Part shown: piece by piece, positions 18,653 through 27,961 of the stretch | How positions within the stretch are numbered: the stretch's first letter is position 1 | How the letters are laid out: each line of letters starts with the position of its first letter | Assembly: GCA_002720895.1 (NCBI GenBank) | Contig: PBIP01000015.1 | Location: forward strand, 1 to 37,883 | Reading direction: 5' to 3' | DNA: 37,883 bases | Origin: Pelagibacteraceae bacterium | GTDB lineage: Bacteria > Pseudomonadota > Alphaproteobacteria > GCA-002720895 | Translations under genes and position numbers: made by a program | Notes under the pieces: model-generated | Seen by the model: only the letters and a program-made list of their open reading frames with translations | Told to the model about the DNA's origin: nothing | The model's database searches: none

Positions 18653-19742
18653 TATTTTTCATATATTTTTAAAACATCATCTTCATATTGTCTAGATGAT
18701 AAAGTTTTAAATTTTAATTTTTTAATATTTGCCTCCATTAATTTTTTTTCTGTGTCTAATACTTTTGAATTAATGAAATTTTTTGATTTAAAATAATAAA
18801 TCTTATCAATAAGATTATTTTTAAAAAATGAAGCATTTAAATTAGGGCCAGCCTCAACCAACACATTATTAAAACCCATTTTTGTCATTTCTAGAATTAC
18901 ATCTTTAAGATTTAATCTTTCTTCTCTGTTTTGATTAAATATTTTTATTTTCAATCCTAATCTATTTAATTTCATAATTTTTTTTTTTTCATTAGAAATT
19001 GTAAATACATAAGTCTTAATTTTTTTAGCAGTTTTAATAATTTTTAAACTTTCTCTTATTCTTAATTTGCTATCTAAAATAATCCTAACAGGAGAAAGAT
19101 TAATCATGCCTTGATGTCTGCAATTTAGTAAAGGATTATCATAGAGGACAGTATTAATTCCTGTAATTATAGCATCATATTTTGCTCTTAAAAAATTACC
19201 ATATTCTCTGGAACTTTCTGAGGTAATCCATTTTTTTTTATTATTTATCATTTTACCATTAATACTAATTGCAATTTTTGTGCTAATAAAAGGTTTTTTA
19301 TTTTTTATTTTATTAAAAAAACCTGAATGAATTTTTTTAATTTCATCTTTTAAAATTCCTATTGTTACTTTAATTTTTTTTTTTTTTAATTTATCAATTC
19401 CTCTCCCATTAACCTTTGGATTCGGGTCTTTTAATCCTATAACTACACGTTTTATTCTTGATTTTATAATTTGATTTACACATGGCGATGTTTTTCCATA
19501 ATGCGAGCAAGGCTCAAGAGTTGTATACAAAGTTGCGCCAGGGTATTTTTTTTTTTTAATACCATAGTTTCTGCATGAGGTACTCCTCCTGGTTGAGTCC
19601 AACCTCTATTAATAATTTGATTATTTTTTACTAGCACAGCGCCAACAGATGGATTAGGCCATGTATTTCCTATGCCTCTCAAAGATATATTTAGAGCATT
19701 TCTCATAAAATATCTATCTCTAATAGAACTTGTTCGCTCCAT
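18652..19742 (-). pseudogene. ribD: riboflavin biosynthesis protein RibD (deaminase/reductase), frame interrupted at a 12-nt poly-A tract (19546-19557 on + as T)
   Basis: N-terminal ORF 19476-19742 ends its homology at PHAETMVLKKK. Homology resumes in the other frame with KKYPGATLYTTLEPCSHYGKTSPCVNQI (ORF ending 18652) through the reductase domain. One extra A (or two fewer) rejoins the frames. Possibly functional by slippage, or a sequence error. Confidence 0.9.
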
Positions 19743-19753
19743 ATTTTAGATTT

Positions 19754-21058
19754 TTAAATTAATTTAGAATAAATAGGGAATTTTTTACACAAATCTAAGA
19801 CTTTGCTTTTGACCTTTTTTTCAGTTTCTGAATTATCGTGTAAATTTTTTTGCAAACCATCTAGAACATCGCCAATTAAATTTCCAATTAATTCGAATTC
19901 TTTTTCTTTAAAACCTCTAGTTGTACCAGCTGGTGTGCCTAATCTAACACCAGAAGTAACCCAAGGTTTTTCAGGATCAAAAGGAACGCCGTTTTTATTA
20001 CATGTTAAACCCGCTCTTTCTAAACTTGCTTCTGCATCTTTACCGGTTAATTTTTTTGGTCTTAAATCAACTAAGGCAAGGTGGGTATCAGTGCCTCCTG
20101 AAACTATATCTACGCCTCTTTTTATAAGAGTCGAAGCTAGTATTTTTGCATTCTTGATTACGTTAATAATATATTCCTTAAATTCAGGTTGAAGAGCTTC
20201 TCCATATGCAACAGCTTTTGCCGCAATAACATGCATCAAAGGTCCGCCTTGCATGCCTGGAAAAACTGCTGAATTAAATTTTTTTCCTAATTCTTCATCA
20301 TTAGATAAAATCATTCCTCCTCTTGGACCACGTAATGTTTTATGTGTGGTTGTTGTAACGACATGTGCATGCGGTATTGGGCTTGGATACTGATCACCAG
20401 CAACACAACCAGCAAAATGTGCCATATCAACTAGAAAAAATGCATTAACCTTATCTGCTATTTCTCTTATTCTTTTAAAATCTATTATTCTCGGATATGC
20501 AGATCCGCCGGCAATTATTAATTTAGCTTTATTTTCTACAGCCAGCTTTTCGATTTGATCATAATCCAATAACGCATCTTCTTTTTTTACACCATATTGA
20601 ATAGCGTTAAACCATTTACCTGAAACATTAGGAGCTGCACCATGTGTTAAGTGTCCACCCGCATCTAAAGACATTCCGATTACAGTATCATGTGGCTGAA
20701 CTAAAGCTAACATTACTGCTTGATTGGCTTGAGAACCAGAGTTAGGTTGAACATTAGCATATGCGCAATTAAAAATTTTCTTAGCTCTATCAATAGCCAA
20801 ATTTTCTACAGTGTCATAATATTCACATCCGCCATAATATCTTTTACCTGGATAACCTTCGGCGTATTTATTAGTCATTAAAGATCCTTGTGCTTGTATA
20901 ACAGCAAGAGATGCTATATTTTCCGAAGCAATTAATTCAATTTGATTAGTTTGTCTATCATATTCATTTTGTAAAGCTTTAGTAATTTCAGGATCTATAG
21001 AATCTAAATTATCTTGAAAAAACTTTTTTTGAATTTTTATATTTGTGTCAATACTCAT
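19754..21058 (-). CDS. glyA: serine hydroxymethyltransferase
   Basis: 434 aa; [63 protein letters not shown]. Confidence 0.98.
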   Translation of the reverse strand: MSIDTNIKIQKKFFQDNLDSIDPEITKALQNEYDRQTNQIELIASENIASLAVIQAQGSLMTNKYAEGYPGKRYYGGCEYYDTVENLAIDRAKKIFNCAYANVQPNSGSQANQAVMLALVQPHDTVIGMSLDAGGHLTHGAAPNVSGKWFNAIQYGVKKEDALLDYDQIEKLAVENKAKLIIAGGSAYPRIIDFKRIREIADKVNAFFLVDMAHFAGCVAGDQYPSPIPHAHVVTTTTHKTLRGPRGGMILSNDEELGKKFNSAVFPGMQGGPLMHVIAAKAVAYGEALQPEFKEYIINVIKNAKILASTLIKRGVDIVSGGTDTHLALVDLRPKKLTGKDAEASLERAGLTCNKNGVPFDPEKPWVTSGVRLGTPAGTTRGFKEKEFELIGNLIGDVLDGLQKNLHDNSETEKKVKSKVLDLCKKFPIYSKLI

Positions 21059-21077
21059 TAATCAATTATTTAAAAAG

Positions 21078-21512
21078 TTAATCTATCTTTTCAATACGTT
21101 TTTGATGTCTTCCACCATCAAAAGATGTATTTATAAATATTTTAAAACAATTTTTTGCTTCGTCTACATCTATTTGTCTTCCTGCAAATGTTAATATATT
21201 TGCATTATTGTGTTGCCTAGCAAGCTTTGCATCTTCTGTGGTTCTACATAAAGCTGCTCTAATACCTTTAAATCTATTAGCGGTTATCGACATACCAATT
21301 CCAGAACCACATATTAAAATAGCAAACTCACTTTTTTTTTTTAAGACATTATCTACTGCTAATTTTGCGTAATCAGGATAATCAACTGAATCATTGGAAT
21401 TTGTACCACAATCTAGAACTTCAAAACCCATTTGCAAAATCTCTTTTATTAAAGCTTCTTTTAAATCATGTCCAGCATGATCAGATGCTATAGTAATATT
21501 TTTGCTATTCAT
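21078..21512 (-). CDS. rpiB: ribose-5-phosphate isomerase B
   Basis: 144 aa; ITIASDHAGHDLKEAL, DYPDYAKLA, LICGSGIGMSITANRFKGIRAALC, RQHNNANILTFAGR. Confidence 0.95.
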   Translation of the reverse strand: MNSKNITIASDHAGHDLKEALIKEILQMGFEVLDCGTNSNDSVDYPDYAKLAVDNVLKKKSEFAILICGSGIGMSITANRFKGIRAALCRTTEDAKLARQHNNANILTFAGRQIDVDEAKNCFKIFINTSFDGGRHQKRIEKID

Positions 21513-21538
21513 AATTAAAGTTTATATCCATGATAAAA

Positions 21539-23005
21539 TTATAAAAACTTTTTTTTATATTTATTTAAGTCGTTTTTTAATTCGGAGGCTAGAAAATACA
21601 TTCCTATTACATTAGGAAATGCCATTGCAAAAATCATGGCATCAGAAAAATGTATCACGCTATCTAATTCAGATGCGGCACCTACTATAACAAAAAAACA
21701 AAAAATAATTTTATAAAAGTTTTCAGCAAAAATATTATTTCCTACTAAATATGTCCAGGCTTTCATACCATAATATGACCATGTAATAATTGTTGAAAAA
21801 GCAAATAAAATTACAGCAAATGATAAAATATATGGAAACCAAGTAATATCTTTTTCAAATGCTTTAGAAGTTAATTCTATACCTGAAATACCTGAAGAAG
21901 GATCGTATGCTCCTGAAATAATAATAACTAAGGCTGTCATAGTACATATTATAATCGTATCAAAAAAAGGTTCGAATAAAGAAACAAAACCAGCAGATAA
22001 ATGGTTGTCGCTTTTTACAGCAGAATATGCTATTGGGGCTGAACCAATTCCAGCCTCATTAGAAAAAGTTGCTCTTTGAAAACCAACAATAAGTACTCCT
22101 AAAATTCCTCCCATTCCTGCTTCTGGAGTAAAGGCCAATGTAAATATGCTTGCTATAGCACTAGGAAGCATCTCGTAATTTATAAAAATTATAATTAAAG
22201 CTGCTAAAGAATAAATTCCTCCCATTAATGGAACTACTTTTTCAGTTACTTTTGCAATACCTCTTATTCCTCCAATAATTACTATGCCAACAAGAACTGC
22301 TAGAAAAAAACCAAATAACCAACCATATCCATAAAATATACTTGCCTCCCCACCAGTGGCATTGAGTAATTGTCTAAATGATTGATTGGCTTGAAACATA
22401 TTGCCGCCACCAAAAGAACCTAGAACAGCTGCTATTGCAAAAAAAGTAGCTAAAAACTGCCCGGCTGAAGGTAATTTTATTTTAAAGCTAGTTGGGAATG
22501 CAGTAATTTCTATTTTTTTTTTCGGAAGACCTCGGCTTAAATAATACATTGGCCCTCCTGAAACTGTGCCATCTCGATTAAAAGTTCTATATTTTAAACC
22601 TAAAGAACATTCAACGAACTTTGCTGCCATAGCTAAAAAACCCGCAAAAATCATCCATAGTGTTGCTCCTGGTCCACCTAAAGAAACTGCAACTGCTACA
22701 CCTGCTATGTTCCCCAAACCTACTGTTCCGGAAAGTGCTGCTGTTAATGCTTGAAAATGTGTAACTTCTCCTTTTGCTTTATCAAATCTATTTTTAAACT
22801 TTCCAGAAATAAGATCTATAGAATGTTTAAATCCCCAAATATTTACAAATTTTAAATAAAAACTAAAGAATAAAGCAGCTAAAAACAACCAGACAACTAT
22901 CAACTTTATATTTGCTTCACCGTATTTGATACTGTAAAAAATTACATTAGAAATAAATTCTGATACGGGTTCGAATTTTTCATTAATTATGTGATCTAGT
23001 CTCAT
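21539..23005 (-). CDS. alanine/glycine:cation symporter (AGCS) family protein
   Basis: 488 aa multi-TM; GTVGLGNIAGVAVAVSLGGPGATLWMIFAGFLAMAAKFVECSLG, GFQRATFSNEAGIGSAPIAYSAVKSD. Confidence 0.93.
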   Translation of the reverse strand: MRLDHIINEKFEPVSEFISNVIFYSIKYGEANIKLIVVWLFLAALFFSFYLKFVNIWGFKHSIDLISGKFKNRFDKAKGEVTHFQALTAALSGTVGLGNIAGVAVAVSLGGPGATLWMIFAGFLAMAAKFVECSLGLKYRTFNRDGTVSGGPMYYLSRGLPKKKIEITAFPTSFKIKLPSAGQFLATFFAIAAVLGSFGGGNMFQANQSFRQLLNATGGEASIFYGYGWLFGFFLAVLVGIVIIGGIRGIAKVTEKVVPLMGGIYSLAALIIIFINYEMLPSAIASIFTLAFTPEAGMGGILGVLIVGFQRATFSNEAGIGSAPIAYSAVKSDNHLSAGFVSLFEPFFDTIIICTMTALVIIISGAYDPSSGISGIELTSKAFEKDITWFPYILSFAVILFAFSTIITWSYYGMKAWTYLVGNNIFAENFYKIIFCFFVIVGAASELDSVIHFSDAMIFAMAFPNVIGMYFLASELKNDLNKYKKKFL

Positions 23006-24308
23006 CTAATTTTTTTAATCCCTGATAAATTATTTTATAAGAATATTTTAATTCTTTTTTTAGAATACAATATGGTGGCATAATATAAATAACATTTCCT
23101 AATGGTCTTAATAATAATCCTTTATCTAAAAAGAATTTTTTAATTTTCATTGGAATAATTGCTCTATATCCACTTCCAAATCCTTTTATATTAAAAGCAA
23201 TTATAGTTCCACAAATTCTAATTTTTTCAACTATTTCTAATTTTCTTAATTTTTTTGAAAATATATAATGTTGTCTTTCAATATTTTTAATTTTTTCAAA
23301 AACTTTTTTAGATTTAAATAAATTTAATGATGCAATTGAAGCTGCGCAACCTAAAGGATTGGCTGTAAAAGAATGTCCATGAGCTAATGCTTTATCGAAG
23401 TTGGTGCCTAAAAAATTTTTATAAATTTTATCTGTAGTTATTGTAAGAGATAATGGAAGAAACCCACCTGTTAAACCTTTTGATAGACATATTATATCAG
23501 GTTTAGTATTTGTCTTTTTACATGCAAAAAAATCACCTGTTCTTCCAAAACCTGTCATTACTTCATCAAAAATTAAAAGATTTTTTCGTTTATTAATAAC
23601 TTTAGCTAGTTTTTTAATAAAAATTTCTCTACAAACATTCATCCCTCCAGATCCTTGTATCAATGGCTCTATAATTATCCCTGCTATATCATGATTATTT
23701 TTTAATTCTTTATCAATTTTTTCTAGTACTAATTCTTCTTTTTTTTCTATTTTATTATCGCCTTCCCATGTAGAAGGATAATCAAATAATTTTATTTTAA
23801 AAAAAAGATCTTTAAATGTAGAAAATAAATCTGATCCGCTACTTAAACTCATAGCACCAACTGTGTCTCCGTGATATGCATTTTTAAAAGCTATAAAAGT
23901 TTTTTTTTTTTTATTTTTATTGAACCAATATTGATAAGCAATTTTTAAGGCTACTTCAACAGCAGTAGATCCATTATCTGAAAAAAAAACCTTTTTAAGG
24001 TTTTTAGGTAAAATTTTTATAATTTTTTTTGCTAATTCAATTGCAGGCTCATGAGTAAAACCTCCAAATATAACTTGTTCTATTTTTTTTGATTGTTTAA
24101 ATATTGCTCTTGCAATATAAGGATGACAATGTCCATGAACATTAACCCACCAAGAAGAAATTAAATCAATGTAAGAGTTACCTTTTTCATCTTTTAATTT
24201 GGTCATCTTTCCAGAAACTATTTTTATGGGTAAAGGAGAAATCTTATGTTGGGTAAAAGGATGCCAAATATATTTTTCGTCTTGCTTTATTGATTTAGTA
24301 ATTGTCAT
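22983..24308 (-). CDS. bioA: adenosylmethionine-8-amino-7-oxononanoate aminotransferase
   Basis: 441 aa; WHPFTQHK, DGISSWWVNVHGHCHP-like SSWWVNVHGHCHPYI, YHGDTVGAMSLS, FDEVMTGFGRTG, LSKGLTGGFLPLSLT. Confidence 0.96.
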   Translation of the reverse strand: MTITKSIKQDEKYIWHPFTQHKISPLPIKIVSGKMTKLKDEKGNSYIDLISSWWVNVHGHCHPYIARAIFKQSKKIEQVIFGGFTHEPAIELAKKIIKILPKNLKKVFFSDNGSTAVEVALKIAYQYWFNKNKKKKTFIAFKNAYHGDTVGAMSLSSGSDLFSTFKDLFFKIKLFDYPSTWEGDNKIEKKEELVLEKIDKELKNNHDIAGIIIEPLIQGSGGMNVCREIFIKKLAKVINKRKNLLIFDEVMTGFGRTGDFFACKKTNTKPDIICLSKGLTGGFLPLSLTITTDKIYKNFLGTNFDKALAHGHSFTANPLGCAASIASLNLFKSKKVFEKIKNIERQHYIFSKKLRKLEIVEKIRICGTIIAFNIKGFGSGYRAIIPMKIKKFFLDKGLLLRPLGNVIYIMPPYCILKKELKYSYKIIYQGLKKLDETRSHN

Positions 24309-24946
24309 AATTTGAATACATTAAATGATGTTTTTTTCGATAATGATATGATCTTTTTTTTATTTAAATCTTTAAAAAATGAAATTTTTTCTAAAACCTT
24401 AACATTGCCATATTGTTCTATAGATTTAGCATGATTATCTCCTTCAATTTTATTTTTTATATTATTTAAAACAATTCCGAAAATATTTATTTTATTTTTT
24501 TTTAAAATTTCAATTGTCATTAAAGTATGATTGATTGTTCCTAAAACAGAATTGGAAACAATAATTACAGGAAGTTTAAATTTTTTTATTAAATCAATAA
24601 TTAAATTATTTTTATTTAAAGGAACAAGGATACCACCCGCGCCTTCTATAATCATGGGTATTTTTGAATTAGGTTTTTTTATTTTTTTCATATTAATTGA
24701 TTTTTTTTCATAATTAGATGCCAAATGAGGAGATAAAGGTTTTATAAAAGAATAAATTGGTTTATGAAATCTATTTTTTATAGTTTTGGTATTTTTTTCA
24801 ATATGTAAAGTATCGTTTTCCAGATTTTTTCCGGTTTGTATAGGCTTCCAATAATCATAATTAAATTTTTGAATTAATATAGATGAAAAAAAAGTCTTGC
24901 CGACATTTGTATCAGTTCCAGTAATAAAAAAACCTTTTTTATTCAT
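24305..24946 (-). CDS. bioD: dethiobiotin synthetase
   Basis: 213 aa; GFFITGTDTNVGKTFFSSIL, YWKPIQTG, EGAGGILVPLN. Confidence 0.93.
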   Translation of the reverse strand: MNKKGFFITGTDTNVGKTFFSSILIQKFNYDYWKPIQTGKNLENDTLHIEKNTKTIKNRFHKPIYSFIKPLSPHLASNYEKKSINMKKIKKPNSKIPMIIEGAGGILVPLNKNNLIIDLIKKFKLPVIIVSNSVLGTINHTLMTIEILKKNKINIFGIVLNNIKNKIEGDNHAKSIEQYGNVKVLEKISFFKDLNKKKIISLSKKTSFNVFKL

Positions 24947-24955
24947 ATTATCAAT

Positions 24956-26137
24956 TTATATTTTTAAATTTTTTAATAAATTAAACAATTTTTTTATATC
25001 ATTTTGACTGTGATTACTTGAAATAGAAATTCTTAATCTCGAAGTGTTTGAGGGAACAGAAGGTGGTCTTATTGGTACAATATATATTCCTTTTTTTTCT
25101 AATTTCTTCGAAATTAAAATTGTTTTATTGGTATTTCCAATAATTATTGGAATAATATTTGTTTGAGAATTACCAATATTGAAGTTTTCTTTTTTTAGCA
25201 TGTTTCTAAAAATAAAAGAATTTTTTATTAATTTTTTTCTTTCATTATTTAATTTTGGAATAATTTTTATAGCTGAATAAATAGATGCTAATAAGCTAAA
25301 AGGTAAAGAGGTTGAGTATATAAAGCTTGGACATTTATTGATTAAAAAAGATTTTAAATTCTTTCTACAACTTATATAGGCTCCAAAACTTCCAAATGCT
25401 TTGCTAAATGTTCCTGTAACACAATCAATATCGTTTTTAAACTTTGTAGAAAAACCAAATCCTTCATTGCCATAAATTCCAGTTGCATGTGCTTCATCTA
25501 AAAATAAAAAAGAATTATATTTTTTTTTCAAATAAACAAGATTCTTAATGTCTGCAAAATCTCCGTCCATACTAAACACGGATTCAGATAGAATAAATTT
25601 AGGATTTGACTTTAATTTATTTTTTTTCAACAAATATTCTAAGTGATTCATATCATTATGTTTAAAACGTAAAAAATTAATTTTTTTATTTTTACATCCT
25701 TCATAGATGCATTGATGATTTAATTTATCTGAAAAAACAATTGGGGTTTTTGTAAATACATCAGAACTAAGTATTGAAGATAAAACTGAATAATTTGCAA
25801 GGTAACCTGTGCTAAAAATTATAGATGACTGTGATCTCTTTTTTTTGGCTAATAAGCTCTCTATTTTTTCATGAAAATCAAAATTTCCTGATACTAAACG
25901 TGAAGAACCGCTACCTATACCATGTTTTTTAATTACCCTAATTGTATCATTCTTCATAATTTTATTTTGTGATAAACCTAGATAATCGTTTGAAGAAAAA
26001 TTAATTAAGATTTTATCTTTATATTTAACTTTAATAGAGCTGATTTTTTTTAGTGATTTTAGGCTTCTATCGAGGTTTTTTTTCCTTAATTCTAAAATGG
26101 ATCTTAAAAAAATTTGGTCAAAATTGAATTTTTTCAT
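24956..26137 (-). CDS. bioF: 8-amino-7-oxononanoate synthase
   Basis: 393 aa; NFSSNDYLGLS, GIGSGSSRLVSGNFDFHEKIE, LDEAHATGIYG, VTGTFSKAFGSFGAYI. Confidence 0.92.
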   Translation of the reverse strand: MKKFNFDQIFLRSILELRKKNLDRSLKSLKKISSIKVKYKDKILINFSSNDYLGLSQNKIMKNDTIRVIKKHGIGSGSSRLVSGNFDFHEKIESLLAKKKRSQSSIIFSTGYLANYSVLSSILSSDVFTKTPIVFSDKLNHQCIYEGCKNKKINFLRFKHNDMNHLEYLLKKNKLKSNPKFILSESVFSMDGDFADIKNLVYLKKKYNSFLFLDEAHATGIYGNEGFGFSTKFKNDIDCVTGTFSKAFGSFGAYISCRKNLKSFLINKCPSFIYSTSLPFSLLASIYSAIKIIPKLNNERKKLIKNSFIFRNMLKKENFNIGNSQTNIIPIIIGNTNKTILISKKLEKKGIYIVPIRPPSVPSNTSRLRISISSNHSQNDIKKLFNLLKNLKI

Positions 26138-26185
26138 TTAATTTCTATGATTTTTTACAATATATATTCTATTAAACTGTGTAAT

Positions 26186-26217
26186 TTTTTTTATACTTTA
26201 TTTTAAGTATAAAAAAA
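26186..26217. repeat. 13-bp perfect inverted repeat with 6-nt loop in the bioF/hemB divergent intergenic region
   Basis: TTTTTTTATACTT-TATTTT-AAGTATAAAAAAA read directly at 26186-26217. Confidence 0.6.
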
Positions 26218-26243
26218 TTTTTTTTGGGATCAAATTTGGGAAT

Positions 26244-27248
26244 ATGAATAAAAGATTTACAATTGGTAAATTTCCTCGTACAAGGTTAAGAAGAAATAGG
26301 CAGTCTCCGTGGTGTAGAAATTTAATTTCTGAAACAGAACTAAGTGTCAATGATCTTATTTACCCTATGTTCGTTACCAATGGAAAAAAAATTACCGAAA
26401 ATATTAAATCTCTTCCCTCTGTCAAAAGATATAGTATTGATATAATTCTTAAAAAAATCGAGGAAGTTAAGAAACTTGGGATACCTGCTATTGCTCTTTT
26501 CCCTTATGTAGAAAAAAAACTAAAAACATTTGATGGAAAAGAGGCGCTTAATAAAAATAATCTTATTTGTAAATCAATAAAAGAAATAAAAAAAAAATTT
26601 CCTGATCTAGGTTTGATATGTGATGTTGCACTTGATCCCTATACAACTCATGGGCATGACGGAATTTTAAGAAATAATTGTATTGTAAATGATGAAACAA
26701 TAGAAATTTTATCTCAACAAGCAATTATACAAGCAGAAGCAGGGGCTGATATAATTGCACCCTCAGATATGATGGATGGAAGAATCGGCGTGATAAGAGA
26801 TAGACTAGATAATGAAGGTTTTGGCAATACAATCATATTGTCATATGCAGCAAAATTTGCTTCTAATTTTTACGGACCGTTTAGAGATGCAGTTGGATCA
26901 TCAAAATCATTAGGCAAAACAGATAAAAAAACTTATCAAATGAATTTTCAAAATTCAAATGAGGCGATTAGAGAGGTATCAATGGATATAAACGAAGGTG
27001 CTGATATGGTTATGATTAAACCTGCGCTTCCATACCTAGATATAATTTCAAAAGTTAAACGAAAATTTAATATTCCGATTTTTGCATACCAGGTAAGTGG
27101 CGAATATTCAATGCTAAAACATGCTGAAAAAGAAAATTCTTTGAATTATAAAAAATGTCTGTATGAAAGTTTAATTTCTATAAAAAGAGCAGGTGCATCT
27201 GCTATTTTTTGTTATGGAGCCATTGATATTGCTAAAAACTTAAAATGA
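26244..27248 (+). CDS. hemB: delta-aminolevulinic acid dehydratase (porphobilinogen synthase)
   Basis: 334 aa; LIYPMFV, DVALDPYTTHGHDGI, ADIIAPSDMMDGRIG, YAAKFASNFYGPFRDA, MVMIKPALPYLDII, YQVSGEYSM. Confidence 0.97.
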   Translation: MNKRFTIGKFPRTRLRRNRQSPWCRNLISETELSVNDLIYPMFVTNGKKITENIKSLPSVKRYSIDIILKKIEEVKKLGIPAIALFPYVEKKLKTFDGKEALNKNNLICKSIKEIKKKFPDLGLICDVALDPYTTHGHDGILRNNCIVNDETIEILSQQAIIQAEAGADIIAPSDMMDGRIGVIRDRLDNEGFGNTIILSYAAKFASNFYGPFRDAVGSSKSLGKTDKKTYQMNFQNSNEAIREVSMDINEGADMVMIKPALPYLDIISKVKRKFNIPIFAYQVSGEYSMLKHAEKENSLNYKKCLYESLISIKRAGASAIFCYGAIDIAKNLK

Positions 27249-27961
27249 ATAAACCTACAAAAATATTAAAAAATTTAAACTTTCAAAGATCTTTACCTCG
27301 ACCATGTCCTTATATTCTTGGGAGAAAAGAACATTTATTGTTTACCGATTTAACAAAATTTGTAAGTAAAAAAATGCAAGAAAAACTAGTATCTGAAGGA
27401 TTTAGAAGAAGTGAAAATATTTTTTATAAACCAAACTGTAAAACATGTAAATCATGTTTGTCGACTAGAATTGTTGTAAACGATTTTATATTTACTAAAA
27501 ATTTTAAAAGAATTTTAAAGAAAAATTATGATTTAAAATATAAAATAGAAAAACCGCAAACAAATAGAGCTCATTATAAGCTATTTAAAAATTACATAAA
27601 TTCGCGCCATTCAAAAGGAGATATGATGGATATGACATACCTAGATTTTAGAACTATGTTAGAAATTTCTCCTGTTAAAACAAAAGTTTTAAACATATAT
27701 AAAAATAATAAATTCTTTGGGGCAATACTTTTTGATGTATATGGAGAATCTTTTTCAGCCAATTACTCATTTTTTAATCCAAAATTCAAAAATAAAAGCT
27801 TGGGTAGTTTTTTAATTTTAAAACTTATAGAAGAAGCGCAAAAAGAAAAAAAAAAGTATTTGTATCTTGGATACTATATTAAAGAATGTGATAAAATGTC
27901 TTATAAAATAAATTTCAAGCCTATACAAATCCTTAAAAATAAAAAGTGGGAAACTTTTTGA
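27245..27961 (+). CDS. bpt: aspartate/glutamate leucyl/arginyl-tRNA-protein transferase (Bpt/ATE family)
   Basis: 238 aa; PCPYILGRKEHLLFTDL, LVSEGFRRSENIFYKPNCKTCKSCLSTRI, YLGYYIKECDKMSYKINFKPIQIL. Confidence 0.92.
   Translation: MNKPTKILKNLNFQRSLPRPCPYILGRKEHLLFTDLTKFVSKKMQEKLVSEGFRRSENIFYKPNCKTCKSCLSTRIVVNDFIFTKNFKRILKKNYDLKYKIEKPQTNRAHYKLFKNYINSRHSKGDMMDMTYLDFRTMLEISPVKTKVLNIYKNNKFFGAILFDVYGESFSANYSFFNPKFKNKSLGSFLILKLIEEAQKEKKKYLYLGYYIKECDKMSYKINFKPIQILKNKKWETF

Noticed and set aside
21058-21078. Glycine riboswitch upstream of glyA
   Set aside because: Only about 20 bp separate rpiB and glyA; no room for a riboswitch aptamer.
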